NCBI GenBank assembly: GCA_016795065.1
Contig: JAEUIU010000086.1
Location: 117,930-181,929 of the forward strand
DNA from: Phycisphaerae bacterium
GTDB taxonomy: Bacteria > Planctomycetota > Phycisphaerae > Phycisphaerales > SM1A02
DNA: 64,000 nucleotides
Direction: 5' to 3'
Under the pieces are notes generated by a model, which did no database searches, was not told where the DNA came from, and saw nothing but the letters and a program-made list of their open reading frames with translations. The translations under genes were made by a program, and so were the position numbers. Of this stretch, positions 1 to 8,227 are shown one piece after another. The stretch's first letter is position 1. Every line of letters starts with the position of its first letter.

Positions 1-286
1 TCAGGGAGTCGCCGTACTGGCGAAGCGTCGGTTCGCGCTCTGGTGGGTCATGGGTTCTGATGTATTGGATTTTGCTGCGTCGGTTGATCGGACCCGAGCG
101 ATGGTTACGGGCGCGTGGACAGTTCGCTTCGCCCGATCCGTCAGCGGAGTGGCCCGTCAAAAGACGGTCCGGGCAAAGTGCAGTAAGGTGCGCGGGCGGT
201 CGGCGGAGATCGCGGTCGATGGGAATGTGGCCATCGAGTGAACGTGATGGAGTGTCCCTGCCAGCGATGCCGCTGGCCTGAACGCG
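1..286. other. Left-edge segment, no supported gene
   Basis: Two plus-strand frames are open from base 1, ending at 241 and 281, and either could be the tail of a gene that begins outside the window. Neither shows a recognisable domain. Their codon use is mixed and lacks the third-position GC bias of the genes further right. No clear promoter was seen before the methyltransferase at 287. Confidence 0.3.
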
Positions 287-1087
287 ATGTCCAAGGCCTT
301 CCATAACCGCGCCTTCTCGCACGTAGCGAACTTCACCGGCTACATGGCCATCGCGACCGATGCGATGTGCCGCGAGGCTCGGCCGGGCGGGCGCGTGCTC
401 GACATGCCCGCGGGGAACGGCATGGTGAGCGATGAGCTACGCCGTCGCGGGTTTGACGCGGTTCCTGGCGACATCAACCGCGAGCGAGCGGACTTCGTCT
501 ACACCGACATGTCGAAGCCCCTCCCATTCGAGGATGCCAGCTTTGATGGTGTGATGTGTTTGGAAGGGATCGAGCACATGCTGGAGCCGTATGCGCTGAT
601 GCGGGAGATGTTCCGCATCCTCCGGCCCGGCGGGATCTTGGTGATAACGACCCCGAACGTCATGAGCCTCTATTCTCGACTTCATTTCCTCCTCTACGGT
701 TCGCCGTATCAGTTCGCGGCGACACAACAGCGCCGCGTCCCGCCTGAGGTGATGGAAGACCGCGGGCACATCGCCCCCATGAGCTACCTCCACCTCCGCT
801 ACTACACCCACTGCCTAGGCGGCGAGGTCGTCACGGTCGAAGGCGACAAGACCAAGCGCAAGGTGCTCTACCCGGTGTACCTCCTTCTCTGGGGACTCGC
901 GTGGGTCACGTCAAGGGGAGGGGCGTTCCGACCGGACCCACGGTGGCCGGATCGAAGTTGGGAGCAGGCCCGCGACCATGTCCTTGGTCGGCCGACGATG
1001 CTCGCCCGATCGCTCGTGTTCGTCGCACGCAAGTCTGGTTCAAGAGAGACGACAGAGGCGCCGCTGCCGCCGGCATCTCCCGGATGA
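287..1087 (+). CDS. Class I SAM-dependent methyltransferase
   Basis: A 266-residue cytoplasmic enzyme predicted to transfer a methyl group from S-adenosylmethionine; the substrate is unknown. The Rossmann glycine loop VLDMPAGNG lies at residues 37-45, an acidic residue ending strand 2 (GDIN) is near 62, a PFEDASFD segment with the usual acidic motif is at 80-87, and the LRPGGILVITTPN strand is at 112-124. This is the order of the Methyltransf_11 group. The ATG at 287 is the only start that keeps the N-terminus intact. Its stop overlaps the ATG at 1084 of the next gene as ATGA, so the two are probably translationally coupled. Pairing with an acyl carrier protein suggests lipid, polyketide or surface-glycan modification, which is inference only. 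Confidence 0.88.
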   Translation: MSKAFHNRAFSHVANFTGYMAIATDAMCREARPGGRVLDMPAGNGMVSDELRRRGFDAVPGDINRERADFVYTDMSKPLPFEDASFDGVMCLEGIEHMLEPYALMREMFRILRPGGILVITTPNVMSLYSRLHFLLYGSPYQFAATQQRRVPPEVMEDRGHIAPMSYLHLRYYTHCLGGEVVTVEGDKTKRKVLYPVYLLLWGLAWVTSRGGAFRPDPRWPDRSWEQARDHVLGRPTMLARSLVFVARKSGSRETTEAPLPPASPG

Positions 1088-2817
1088 GCGCGGGAAGAGC
1101 TCGTGATGACCGCCGCGCCAGGCGGTACGTACAACCAGCCAGCCGCGTCTGTCGCATCGACCCGGAAGCCGAGCAATTCAGAGGGAACAGTGGCCAGACC
1201 CGCTGCCGCACGGCGGACAGGAAATCCATACGCGAGCCCGCACAAACGCCAACACGGGATCCAGTGCAGGGGCCTCCACGCACGCCAACACGTAGGCCAA
1301 CACGTACGCTGGCACATACACCAACACACACGCCAGAACGCGAGTCTCCAAGCGAACCACCGTTCGGCGCCACGTACCGGGAGATGCGCCCCGTGTCTGA
1401 ACCTCACCCCTCCGACGCCCATACTGAGATGCGCCTTGCCGATGACGTACGTCGGCAGTTGATGGACGCATGTGGGTTGCCGAGTCTGCCGTCGCTCGAT
1501 GACCGGCTCATCGCTGACCTGGGAATCGACAGCCTCGAACTGCTGGAGCTGACCCTGACGCTCGAGGAGCGCTACGGCATCTCGTTGCAGGAACCACCCG
1601 ACGCCGACCTGCCGCTCAAGACGATCTTCACCCGCGATGACTTCCGAGTGCGCGACCTGGTGGAGGCCATTCAGACACTGCGGGCGCGGAATCTGACTCC
1701 GAGCCCACGTGAAGTCATCGGCGTCGGAAAGGCCAGTGCGCCGCCGCCGACGGCATCCATCGCCTGCGAGCCCTTCACGCAGTTGGGCGGCATCTGGCAT
1801 GACACGGAAGGTGCTGGGCCCTGCGATCGCGAAGCCACGACTGAACACGGCAAGGGCGCTCCGCGCGTCGACAGGCGCTCGCTCGGTGCCCCGCCGTTGC
1901 TGGACCAGCTCGGCATCGTCTCCTCGTTGCGGCACTATCGCCGCCGCAGCGATGGCATGCGGTGCATCGCGCTCCCCGAGACAGTGTGCACGATGGGCTC
2001 TTCGGATCCGAACTCCGATCGGGATAGCCGACCGACGCACGTGGTCCCCTTGAGCACGTTCATTCTGGACGCCGAGCCGGTGTCGGTTCTTGCGTACTCG
2101 CGGTTCCTGAACTCGATACGAATGGACGATGAACAGGTCCTTGCGGACTGGTTCCTCCTTGCACCGGTCGATGATCGCGTCGGGTTCGTCCCCCTTCGGC
2201 GCGTCGATCGCCAAGGTGATGATGTGTACTGGGAACCCTGCGACGGTGTCGCCCATTGGCCGATGATCCTCGTCTCCTGGTTTGGCGCAAACGCCTATTC
2301 GCGTTGGGCAAATGGCATCGACTGGCGCGAGTACCGCACGCTGGCGTGTGATGGGCTCGGACGCTCCACGCTCCCCTCCGAGGCGCAATGGGAGTACGCC
2401 GCTCGCGGACCCGAACCGAGACGATTCCCTTGGAGTAGCGACAATCCAGATGGCAACGACACTCCGGCCACCGGCATGGCCCAGGTCGGTCGGCATCGTC
2501 GCGGCATGCGCTACACGCTGCCGACCTTGCCGCTGCGGCCGACCAATGAACGCCTCGGCGTCTCGCCGTTTGGCATTCTCCACATGGCTGGAAACGTCTG
2601 GAATTGGTGCGCGGACTTCTACGACCCGCGCTTCTACGAGTCGCCCGCCGCACGTGCTCCGAACGCACTCAACCACACCGACACCGGCGTCCGCTCCGAG
2701 CGCGGAGGCTCCTGGGTCGGAACGTCAGCCCTCGCGGAGTCGTGGTACCGACGAGGTCGGGTACCCCAAGCCCGTGGCCGCTGCCTTGGCTTTCGCTGCG
2801 TCACGATTGCCTCATAA
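1084..2817 (+). CDS. Acyl carrier protein fused to a SUMF1/FGE-like domain
   Basis: A 577-residue two-domain protein. Residues about 116-202 form an acyl carrier protein domain with the 4'-phosphopantetheine motif LGIDSLELLEL; the attachment serine is S150 (codon at 1531). Residues about 294-577 match the formylglycine-generating-enzyme/SUMF1 fold, with WEYAARG, GNVWNW, RGGSW and a final GFRC motif. The paired cysteines that make true FGE an oxidase, normally just after RGGS, are absent: the stretch reads VGTSALAESWYRRG. It is therefore more likely a binding or non-FGE enzyme domain, as in EgtB-type or other SUMF1 relatives. The start is uncertain. ATG 1084 overlaps the upstream stop, but the first 100 residues are Arg/Thr/Pro-rich; ATG 1384 would give 477 residues starting just before the carrier domain. 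An ACP-SUMF1 fusion is unusual. Confidence 0.8.
   Translation: MSAGRARDDRRARRYVQPASRVCRIDPEAEQFRGNSGQTRCRTADRKSIREPAQTPTRDPVQGPPRTPTRRPTRTLAHTPTHTPERESPSEPPFGATYREMRPVSEPHPSDAHTEMRLADDVRRQLMDACGLPSLPSLDDRLIADLGIDSLELLELTLTLEERYGISLQEPPDADLPLKTIFTRDDFRVRDLVEAIQTLRARNLTPSPREVIGVGKASAPPPTASIACEPFTQLGGIWHDTEGAGPCDREATTEHGKGAPRVDRRSLGAPPLLDQLGIVSSLRHYRRRSDGMRCIALPETVCTMGSSDPNSDRDSRPTHVVPLSTFILDAEPVSVLAYSRFLNSIRMDDEQVLADWFLLAPVDDRVGFVPLRRVDRQGDDVYWEPCDGVAHWPMILVSWFGANAYSRWANGIDWREYRTLACDGLGRSTLPSEAQWEYAARGPEPRRFPWSSDNPDGNDTPATGMAQVGRHRRGMRYTLPTLPLRPTNERLGVSPFGILHMAGNVWNWCADFYDPRFYESPAARAPNALNHTDTGVRSERGGSWVGTSALAESWYRRGRVPQARGRCLGFRCVTIAS
1246..1328 (+). repeat. Short imperfect direct repeats (ccaacacg core)
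   Basis: The core ccaacacg, or a close variant, recurs near 1246, 1282, 1297 and 1321, twice as the longer acgccaacacg. In the frame of the ACP fusion it encodes a Thr-Pro-Arg-rich stretch. Spacing is irregular and units are too short for a CRISPR array. It could be a disordered linker or non-coding DNA upstream of a start at 1384. Confidence 0.5.
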
Positions 2818-2864
2818 CGGCACGAGCCAGCGCACCGTGGACACCCCCGAGACGCCTCCGCCGA

Positions 2865-4478
2865 TCAACCGTCCGGTTCGACGGATACGAGCGACGCGAC
2901 GCGTCCAGCTTCTTCGGGTCGTCCCGCTGCACGGAGCGACTCCGCGAAGCGAATGATCTCCTCGCGAGGTGTTCGAACATGCGCCTTGCCGACGGAGAAG
3001 CCCGAACCCTTGGCGAAGGCGAGTTTGGCCAGATCAGCCCGGCGCTTCTCGGCAAGCTCGCGTGCCGTGGCATCGGCGTCGGGAAAGAGCGCCACCACCG
3101 CCACCGGCTGCTCCGCAACAAACCACTCGTAGAGTCGATGGGCGTATCCGAGCGCCGATGGCACCTCACCGGCTGAACCCGTTGCCCGATCGGCGCTCGC
3201 TCGTCGGGCAAGCTCGATGATGGCCGGTTGAACCATCGTCGGTTCCTTCAGCATCAGACCGAGCTCGATCGTGCTGTCCAAGTGCGCAGTCGAGAGATCG
3301 GCTACCTGTCCTGCGGAAACCCGTGCTTCCAACTCCTTCCGCAACGCGATGGCCACATCGGGCGTGCGGACAAGGGCAAGCTCGCATTCGAGTACATCAG
3401 CGTGTGCGCGGATGTCCGCTTCCTCCGGTGAGAACCGCTCCGCAGTCAGGCGGGCGGCCAGTTCGACATCTCCTGCCCTCATCGCCCTGTCCGATTCGAT
3501 CGATCGCTCCAGAGCCCGTCGCTGGCGGTCCGATCGCGACACGCTCACCGATGCCGTCGTTAGGGGTCTTCGATCCGACTCACGGCGGCGTTCGAGAAAC
3601 TGCCGACTGAGCCGGAGGTCGCTGAACACCGCCTCCTGCGGAACGGCTCCAACCGCGATGAACGCGGAGAGCGAGAGCGTCGCGATGGCCAGTTCGCCGT
3701 CGGAGGTGAGGTGCAATCCGTCGGAGGCGAAGAGACGTCCCGATTCCCTCGCCGTCAGCTCGGCGACTCCGATGTTCACGGTTTCGCCGCGCCGAATGTC
3801 CTCGACAAGTTGCTCCAAGGAAAGGACGAGCACGTTGGGATGGTGTCCGGCCCACTCCGCGATCTGGCGGTTGAGTGCCGAACGATCGACCTCGCTTGGA
3901 GCGGCCGCGTCTCCGAGAAGCCTCGCCACCGCCCCCCTCATGTCGGGGAGGTTGCCAACGACGATCGGGGCTTCGATTGATCCAAGCGATTCGCAACAGG
4001 ATTTGAGACGTGCTGCCCGTTCGGCACTCGATGCGGCCGGCCCATACGCCGCCCAGAACAATGCGTCGATCGCAAAGACCGCTGTTGGCTGAACCGCCTT
4101 GGCCAAACGCACCTGCCGTGCAAGCGATTCGGCTGGATGGAACGCCATGGAGCTCTCGGCGAAGCTCTTTGTTTCACCGTGTGTTGAGGCGATGCAGGCG
4201 TCGATTGCCTTGGCGAGTCCCACCGGCTCGAGACTCGCGTCGTTGGGTATCGACTCTCCCTCGCCGGGACGCATTCGCCCGACCAGCGCCGATCGCTCTC
4301 CGCTGGAGACGCTTGCCCCAAGGACCACCGGCCTTGCCAATGGGCCGGTTGGGGCCGCGCACCCGACGACTGCGACCGCGACGACCGCGAGTACGACGAA
4401 CCGAACGGAGTTGATGACAACCGCCCGGACGTTCCTGCACGACGCCGCCAGGTCGGTCGGGGTGCCCCCCAACGGCAT
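2865..4478 (-). CDS. Lipoprotein with SGNH/GDSL-hydrolase-like blocks
   Basis: A 537-residue protein predicted to be exported and lipidated: a hydrophobic segment at about residues 20-38 ends in the lipobox VVGC with Cys40. The next 250 residues carry SGNH-like blocks: VVLGASVSSG near residue 56 (GAS where GDS is usual), VVGNLPD near 175 (block III position) and DGLHLTSDG near 253 (block V Asp-x-x-His). Residues beyond about 300 are helical and charged, with no recognised domain. The open frame continues upstream to a TTG at 4604, but ATG 4478 places the signal sequence normally. It converges on the ACP-SUMF1 gene with 47 bases between stops. A surface esterase or acetyl-handling role is possible; the altered GDS block lowers certainty. 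Confidence 0.7.
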   Translation of the reverse strand: MPLGGTPTDLAASCRNVRAVVINSVRFVVLAVVAVAVVGCAAPTGPLARPVVLGASVSSGERSALVGRMRPGEGESIPNDASLEPVGLAKAIDACIASTHGETKSFAESSMAFHPAESLARQVRLAKAVQPTAVFAIDALFWAAYGPAASSAERAARLKSCCESLGSIEAPIVVGNLPDMRGAVARLLGDAAAPSEVDRSALNRQIAEWAGHHPNVLVLSLEQLVEDIRRGETVNIGVAELTARESGRLFASDGLHLTSDGELAIATLSLSAFIAVGAVPQEAVFSDLRLSRQFLERRRESDRRPLTTASVSVSRSDRQRRALERSIESDRAMRAGDVELAARLTAERFSPEEADIRAHADVLECELALVRTPDVAIALRKELEARVSAGQVADLSTAHLDSTIELGLMLKEPTMVQPAIIELARRASADRATGSAGEVPSALGYAHRLYEWFVAEQPVAVVALFPDADATARELAEKRRADLAKLAFAKGSGFSVGKAHVRTPREEIIRFAESLRAAGRPEEAGRVASLVSVEPDG

Positions 4479-4652
4479 GGTCACGTCCTCGACACCCTTC
4501 CGCGCGGCGCGCGAGCCAACCAGGCACCATTGAATCCCATCGTGCTCCACGAACGACTCCCGTCCCTTGGAAGGACTGATTCGATCGGCCGATCGTTTGC
4601 CCAATCCGATCCCGATCGCGTTCGATCCTACCGCGCGATGTCGGCCGTCCTG

Positions 4653-4691
4653 AAAAAAGGCCTCACATTCCCATTCGGAATGTGAGGCCTT
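4653..4691 (-). terminator. Rho-independent terminator of the ftsI operon
   Basis: Perfect 15-base-pair stem (4657-4671 with 4677-4691) and a 5-base loop. Read on the minus strand the stem is followed by six T residues (the A run at 4653-4658). It lies 30 bases after the ftsI stop. It is the clearest intrinsic terminator in the window. Confidence 0.92.
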
Positions 4692-4720
4692 CGGTCTGTG
4701 GATATCTCGTCACTCGCGGG

Positions 4721-6787
4721 TCAATGCGCCGCGGCGAGCTTCGACGTGTCCTCGGTTCGTTCCGGGGGGATGCCCATGTACTCAAGCACCGCGTTGGTGA
4801 TATGCGCCGCCGCAGGTCCGGCGATGGCGCCGCCACCATAACGGTTGGCACCGAGCATGTACTTGTCGGGATCTTCGATCACAACCACCACCGCTATGCG
4901 CGGGCGCTTGAACGGGGCCGCCGCGATGAAGCTCGAAACGTATCGATCCTCGTAGTAGCCGATGTTCTTGCCGGACGCGGTTTTCTTCGGAAGCTGGGCG
5001 GTCCCCGACTTGCCAAACATCTCGTACTTGGCGATCGCCTCGGCCTTTCGGCCAGTGCCTTCGGTCAGAACGCCGCGCATTGCATCGCGGGTCATCAGGG
5101 CCACCGGCTCCGGCAGGGCCTGCACGGTCGTCGGCCGCTGATTCGGGGCCATGCGGTTCAGGGTCAGGTCCACGATCGAGCCGTCACGGCAGAAGGCGGT
5201 GAACGCCCGGACCATCTGGACCGGCGTCACGCCGATCTCCTGTCCGATTGCCACCGAGCACTGCGTGTAGGCCATCGTCCAGGCCTTCTTCGAGGTGATG
5301 ATGCCGGCCGTCTCACCCGGGAGCCCGCACTTCGTCCGGAAGCCGAAGCCGAAAGTGGCAAGGGCCTCTTGCATCTGGCTCGTGGAGATCTTCATGGCGG
5401 CCGTGGCCATGCCCGCGTTCTGGGATCGCTCGAGCACCTGCTTCCAGGTCGAGGGACCGTAGTACTTCACGTCGCGAATGAGGCGGCTGGCCCGTCCGTC
5501 GCGCACGACCAAGCCACCAGCTGATGGAAGGTCGAGCCGACTCTCCGGCCGAAGCTTCCCGAGTTTGGTCACCCACGACCAGACGAAAGGCTTGAAGGTC
5601 GAGCCTGGCTCGTATGGGTCGGTGACGCAGCGGTTGCGCCCGAAGGCCGGGTGCTTCTCGCGATCCTTGTCGACGGCAATCGGCGAACGGCCGGTGTGCG
5701 TTCGAAGCGTGTCGTACATGGCGAGAATCTCGCCCGTGTCGACGTCGACCAGAACGCATCGTCCAGCCGCCGCGTTGGTGTTGGCGACGAACTCGTCCAT
5801 GACATCCTCGACCATGGCCTGGATGTTCATGTCGATCGAGACCTGAATCGGCTCGCCGGACTTGCCGGGATTGAAGCCCTCGGACGGGACCGCGATCGTT
5901 TGCTTGCGGTTGTCGACCAGCCGGACCATCGAGCCCGGATCGCTATCGAGGGTCTTCTCGAAGCGATGCTCCAAGCCGCCGAGGCCGCTGTGATCCGTGC
6001 CGACGAGTCCGACCAGACTTGCTGCCCGATTCTCGAAGGGATACTCGCGAACGGGCATCTCCTCGACGGTCACGCCGGCGACGCGCATGCCGCGCATTGC
6101 TTCGAGATCGCCATCGGTCAGGTCCTTCTTGAGGACGACATACCGCGGCAACTTGGCGAGTTCCTCGTCGCTAGCGTTGGCTCGAAGGGTCTGCAGGGCG
6201 GCGGGGACTCGCTTGGTGACCTCGCGCAGCATCGACTGCGGATTCTCCCCCAGGCGGTTGGCGACAGCGGCTATGGCATCACCAAAGGGGTCTAGCGAGA
6301 TCTCCAGCATCGGCTCCGGAGTGCCGTCCCTTCGGGCCTTGGCGACGCGGCGATCGTGGTCTTTCTGGGCCTTCTCGGCGGCTTTCATCGCCTCGCGATA
6401 CACATGCCTCGGATCGATGTAGAGCCGGTGGCCCGGCACATCCATCGCAATGACCTGCCCGCGTCGATCAAAGATGGTGCCGCGCGGCTGGGGCTGCGCC
6501 CGGCGCAGATACTGGATCGGCGTGCCGTCGTTGTGGAGCATCGCATCGGTGAGACGCGGGTCAGCATCGGTCTTGAGCTGGGCGACGCGAGCGATCGTCG
6601 CGACGATCGAGATGCCCACCGTTGCGAGCATCAGCCGGGACCAGAAACGGGTCCGCTTCGCCCGAAGAAGGGATTCGCGAAGAAGCGGATCGGCGCCGAT
6701 CGTCGCGCTGGGCTGCGGCCGAGCTGGTGACTCGGTCGCGGGTGCGTCAGCGGGCATGACGGGGGTCGCTTCCTGGGATTCGGTCAT
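4721..6787 (-). CDS. ftsI: Septal peptidoglycan transpeptidase (PBP2B/FtsI type)
   Basis: A 688-residue class B penicillin-binding protein that cross-links peptidoglycan during division. A cytoplasmic N-terminus of about 45 residues precedes one membrane segment (about 48-66). The dimerisation domain follows, and the transpeptidase domain occupies about 315-670. The active-site motifs are all present: STFK at 396-399 (nucleophile Ser396), SQN at 455-457 and KSG at 593-595, then GTAQ. There are no PASTA repeats. Its ATG overlaps the stop of the FtsL-like gene by four bases, so translation is probably coupled. The strong terminator just downstream means the usual next genes of the dcw cluster (murE, murF, mraY) are not here. 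Confidence 0.95.
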   Translation of the reverse strand: MTESQEATPVMPADAPATESPARPQPSATIGADPLLRESLLRAKRTRFWSRLMLATVGISIVATIARVAQLKTDADPRLTDAMLHNDGTPIQYLRRAQPQPRGTIFDRRGQVIAMDVPGHRLYIDPRHVYREAMKAAEKAQKDHDRRVAKARRDGTPEPMLEISLDPFGDAIAAVANRLGENPQSMLREVTKRVPAALQTLRANASDEELAKLPRYVVLKKDLTDGDLEAMRGMRVAGVTVEEMPVREYPFENRAASLVGLVGTDHSGLGGLEHRFEKTLDSDPGSMVRLVDNRKQTIAVPSEGFNPGKSGEPIQVSIDMNIQAMVEDVMDEFVANTNAAAGRCVLVDVDTGEILAMYDTLRTHTGRSPIAVDKDREKHPAFGRNRCVTDPYEPGSTFKPFVWSWVTKLGKLRPESRLDLPSAGGLVVRDGRASRLIRDVKYYGPSTWKQVLERSQNAGMATAAMKISTSQMQEALATFGFGFRTKCGLPGETAGIITSKKAWTMAYTQCSVAIGQEIGVTPVQMVRAFTAFCRDGSIVDLTLNRMAPNQRPTTVQALPEPVALMTRDAMRGVLTEGTGRKAEAIAKYEMFGKSGTAQLPKKTASGKNIGYYEDRYVSSFIAAAPFKRPRIAVVVVIEDPDKYMLGANRYGGGAIAGPAAAHITNAVLEYMGIPPERTEDTSKLAAAH

Positions 6788-7224
6788 CGTTCACCTCGCT
6801 TCGCCGCTTCGGAAGCGACTCGTTGCGGGGTCTTCTTTCGTTCGGGCATCGAGCCGCGACTGCCGCTGGTCGTCTTGGGGCGCGGCGAGCCGGCCGGCTT
6901 TCCGTTGAGGGTCGGCCGCGTTGGGGGCAACACCGCGCCGGCGACGGCGCGATCGGGACCCGAGGGCGACTGGAAGGGATCGAAGCGATACGGGATCTGC
7001 TGCCACTCGACGGGCTGGGCAAACGCGGCGACGCGCAGCTCGTCGGGACGGATGGCGTGGGCCACCGCGGCCTGCAGGCGCATGATCGTCTTGTCGTGCA
7101 TCGCCATACGAAGCTGCGAACGGGCGATCTCGGCGACTGCGTCGATCCGCTGCTGTCGGTTGACGAGGAGCGCGCCGAAGGCCGCGCCGATCGAGATGAT
7201 GATGACTGCTAGCTTCGCGACCAT
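6784..7224 (-). CDS. ftsL: FtsL-like short membrane coiled-coil division protein
   Basis: A 146-residue protein with one N-terminal membrane segment (about residues 4-22), then a predicted short coiled coil (about 25-55) and a basic, Pro/Arg-rich tail. Sequence similarity alone would not name it, because FtsL is poorly conserved. The call rests on size, single-pass topology and position directly before ftsI with a 4-base ATGA overlap, as in rsmH-ftsL-ftsI clusters. FtsL normally bridges FtsB/FtsQ and activates FtsWI at the septum. The long basic C-terminal extension (about residues 80-146) is unlike typical FtsL. Confidence 0.6.
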   Translation of the reverse strand: MVAKLAVIIISIGAAFGALLVNRQQRIDAVAEIARSQLRMAMHDKTIMRLQAAVAHAIRPDELRVAAFAQPVEWQQIPYRFDPFQSPSGPDRAVAGAVLPPTRPTLNGKPAGSPRPKTTSGSRGSMPERKKTPQRVASEAAKRGER

Positions 7225-7283
7225 GCGTTGCTTCGCCTCAGGCGCCTGATGGCGTGAATGTGCGTGAACTTCGGGAAGCGACC

Positions 7284-7311
7284 GACGCGGCGCGATCCTT
7301 CGCGCCGCGTC
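7284..7311. repeat. Perfect 11-bp hairpin between the LysM gene and ftsL
   Basis: Arms 7284-7294 and 7301-7311 pair perfectly around a 6-base loop. No T run follows on the minus strand, so it is not a standard terminator. It may protect mRNA ends or attenuate transcription into ftsL-ftsI. Confidence 0.6.
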
Positions 7312-7357
7312 ATGTCGGGTTGCCTAACCATTCATCGGTTGGATGCTCAGCATGGGG

Positions 7358-8134
7358 TCATGCGTCGGTGGTGGTGGCGCTGGTCAGGGCCCCAGCCCGC
7401 TCGGGAATCCGAATCTGCATGCCCGGATGAAGATCGTCCGAGCCGCGCAGAAGCTCGTTGTTGGCCGAGCGGAGCTCCTTCAGCCGGCCCGAAGTGCCCA
7501 TCTCTCGCTCGGCGATCCCGTACAGGGTGTCGCCTTGCTTGACCCGGTACATCCGGAACGCGGGCTGGACGGCCGCGGTGCGGTCGGAGGCGGGCTGTTC
7601 GTTGGAGGCCAAGCGGGACGGCGTCGCGGTCGGGTCCAGCTCGCCGATCGGCGGCAGCTTGACGATCGTGCCGACCTTCATCCGCGAGGGGTCGATCCCG
7701 TTGAACTCGGCAAGCTTCGTCCCGAGCGAACGCTTCTTGTATTCGCGCTGGGCGATCGCGGCGAAGGTGTCGCCGGACTTGATCGCATAGGTCTTGACTG
7801 AGGGCGCTTCGGGGAGCTTCGTCGGCGGGACCGTTGGGGCCTCGCGTTCCGGCTGGGTACCGCGTGCCATCCGGGTGTCCCCTTCGGGCTTGGCCGGATC
7901 GACGATCTGAGGCGGTTCTTGCGGCAACGCCTGGGCGCCGTTCTCGCCCTGAAGCACCAACTCGCCGCCCGTGCCCGGTCCGGGCAGCGGCGGCACGCCC
8001 ACATCGGGGCGCTTGTCGATGTTCGTAGCGATCACCGGGGCGTTTCGCGCCGCCATGTGGTCGGAGACCAGGATCAGGACGAACAGCATCAGGCTAAAGC
8101 CCAACACCAACGCCAGTTTGCTTTCGCGCGTCAT
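7358..8134 (-). CDS. Membrane-anchored protein with two LysM domains
   Basis: A 258-residue protein with an N-terminal membrane segment (about residues 6-24) that faces the rest of the chain outwards, a Pro-rich linker, and two LysM peptidoglycan-binding domains at about 114-161 (YAIKSGDTFAAIA) and 195-243 (YRVKQGDTLYGIA). No catalytic domain is present. ATG 8134 is preferred over an upstream start in the same frame because it puts the membrane segment at the N-terminus. It sits between rsmH and the ftsL-like gene, where most bacteria have nothing, so a role in recognising wall glycan at the division site or in tethering the divisome is reasonable. That role is inferred from position. Confidence 0.85.
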   Translation of the reverse strand: MTRESKLALVLGFSLMLFVLILVSDHMAARNAPVIATNIDKRPDVGVPPLPGPGTGGELVLQGENGAQALPQEPPQIVDPAKPEGDTRMARGTQPEREAPTVPPTKLPEAPSVKTYAIKSGDTFAAIAQREYKKRSLGTKLAEFNGIDPSRMKVGTIVKLPPIGELDPTATPSRLASNEQPASDRTAAVQPAFRMYRVKQGDTLYGIAEREMGTSGRLKELRSANNELLRGSDDLHPGMQIRIPERAGALTSATTTDA

Positions 8135-8227
8135 TGCCTCAGCGTCCCTGCCCGAAGGCTCTCGTGACCCTTCCCGCTCTCCCGTTCGGGCTCTCCGAAC
8201 CCGCAACACCCGTTGCGGCCTCGCAGC

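Noticed and set aside
901..1083. Upstream GTG start for the ACP fusion
   Set aside because: It would overlap the methyltransferase gene by 187 bases with no conserved sequence added.
1246..1328. CRISPR array
   Set aside because: Units are 8-11 bases with irregular spacing, and there are no cas genes.
868..2676. Long minus-strand open frame of 602 codons opposite the methyltransferase and ACP genes
   Set aside because: It is antisense to two genes with clear domains, and its translation is rich in Arg, Cys and Trp with no recognisable fold. Long antisense frames are common in GC-rich DNA.
1084..2817. True formylglycine-generating enzyme
   Set aside because: The catalytic cysteine pair is absent and no sulfatase gene lies nearby.
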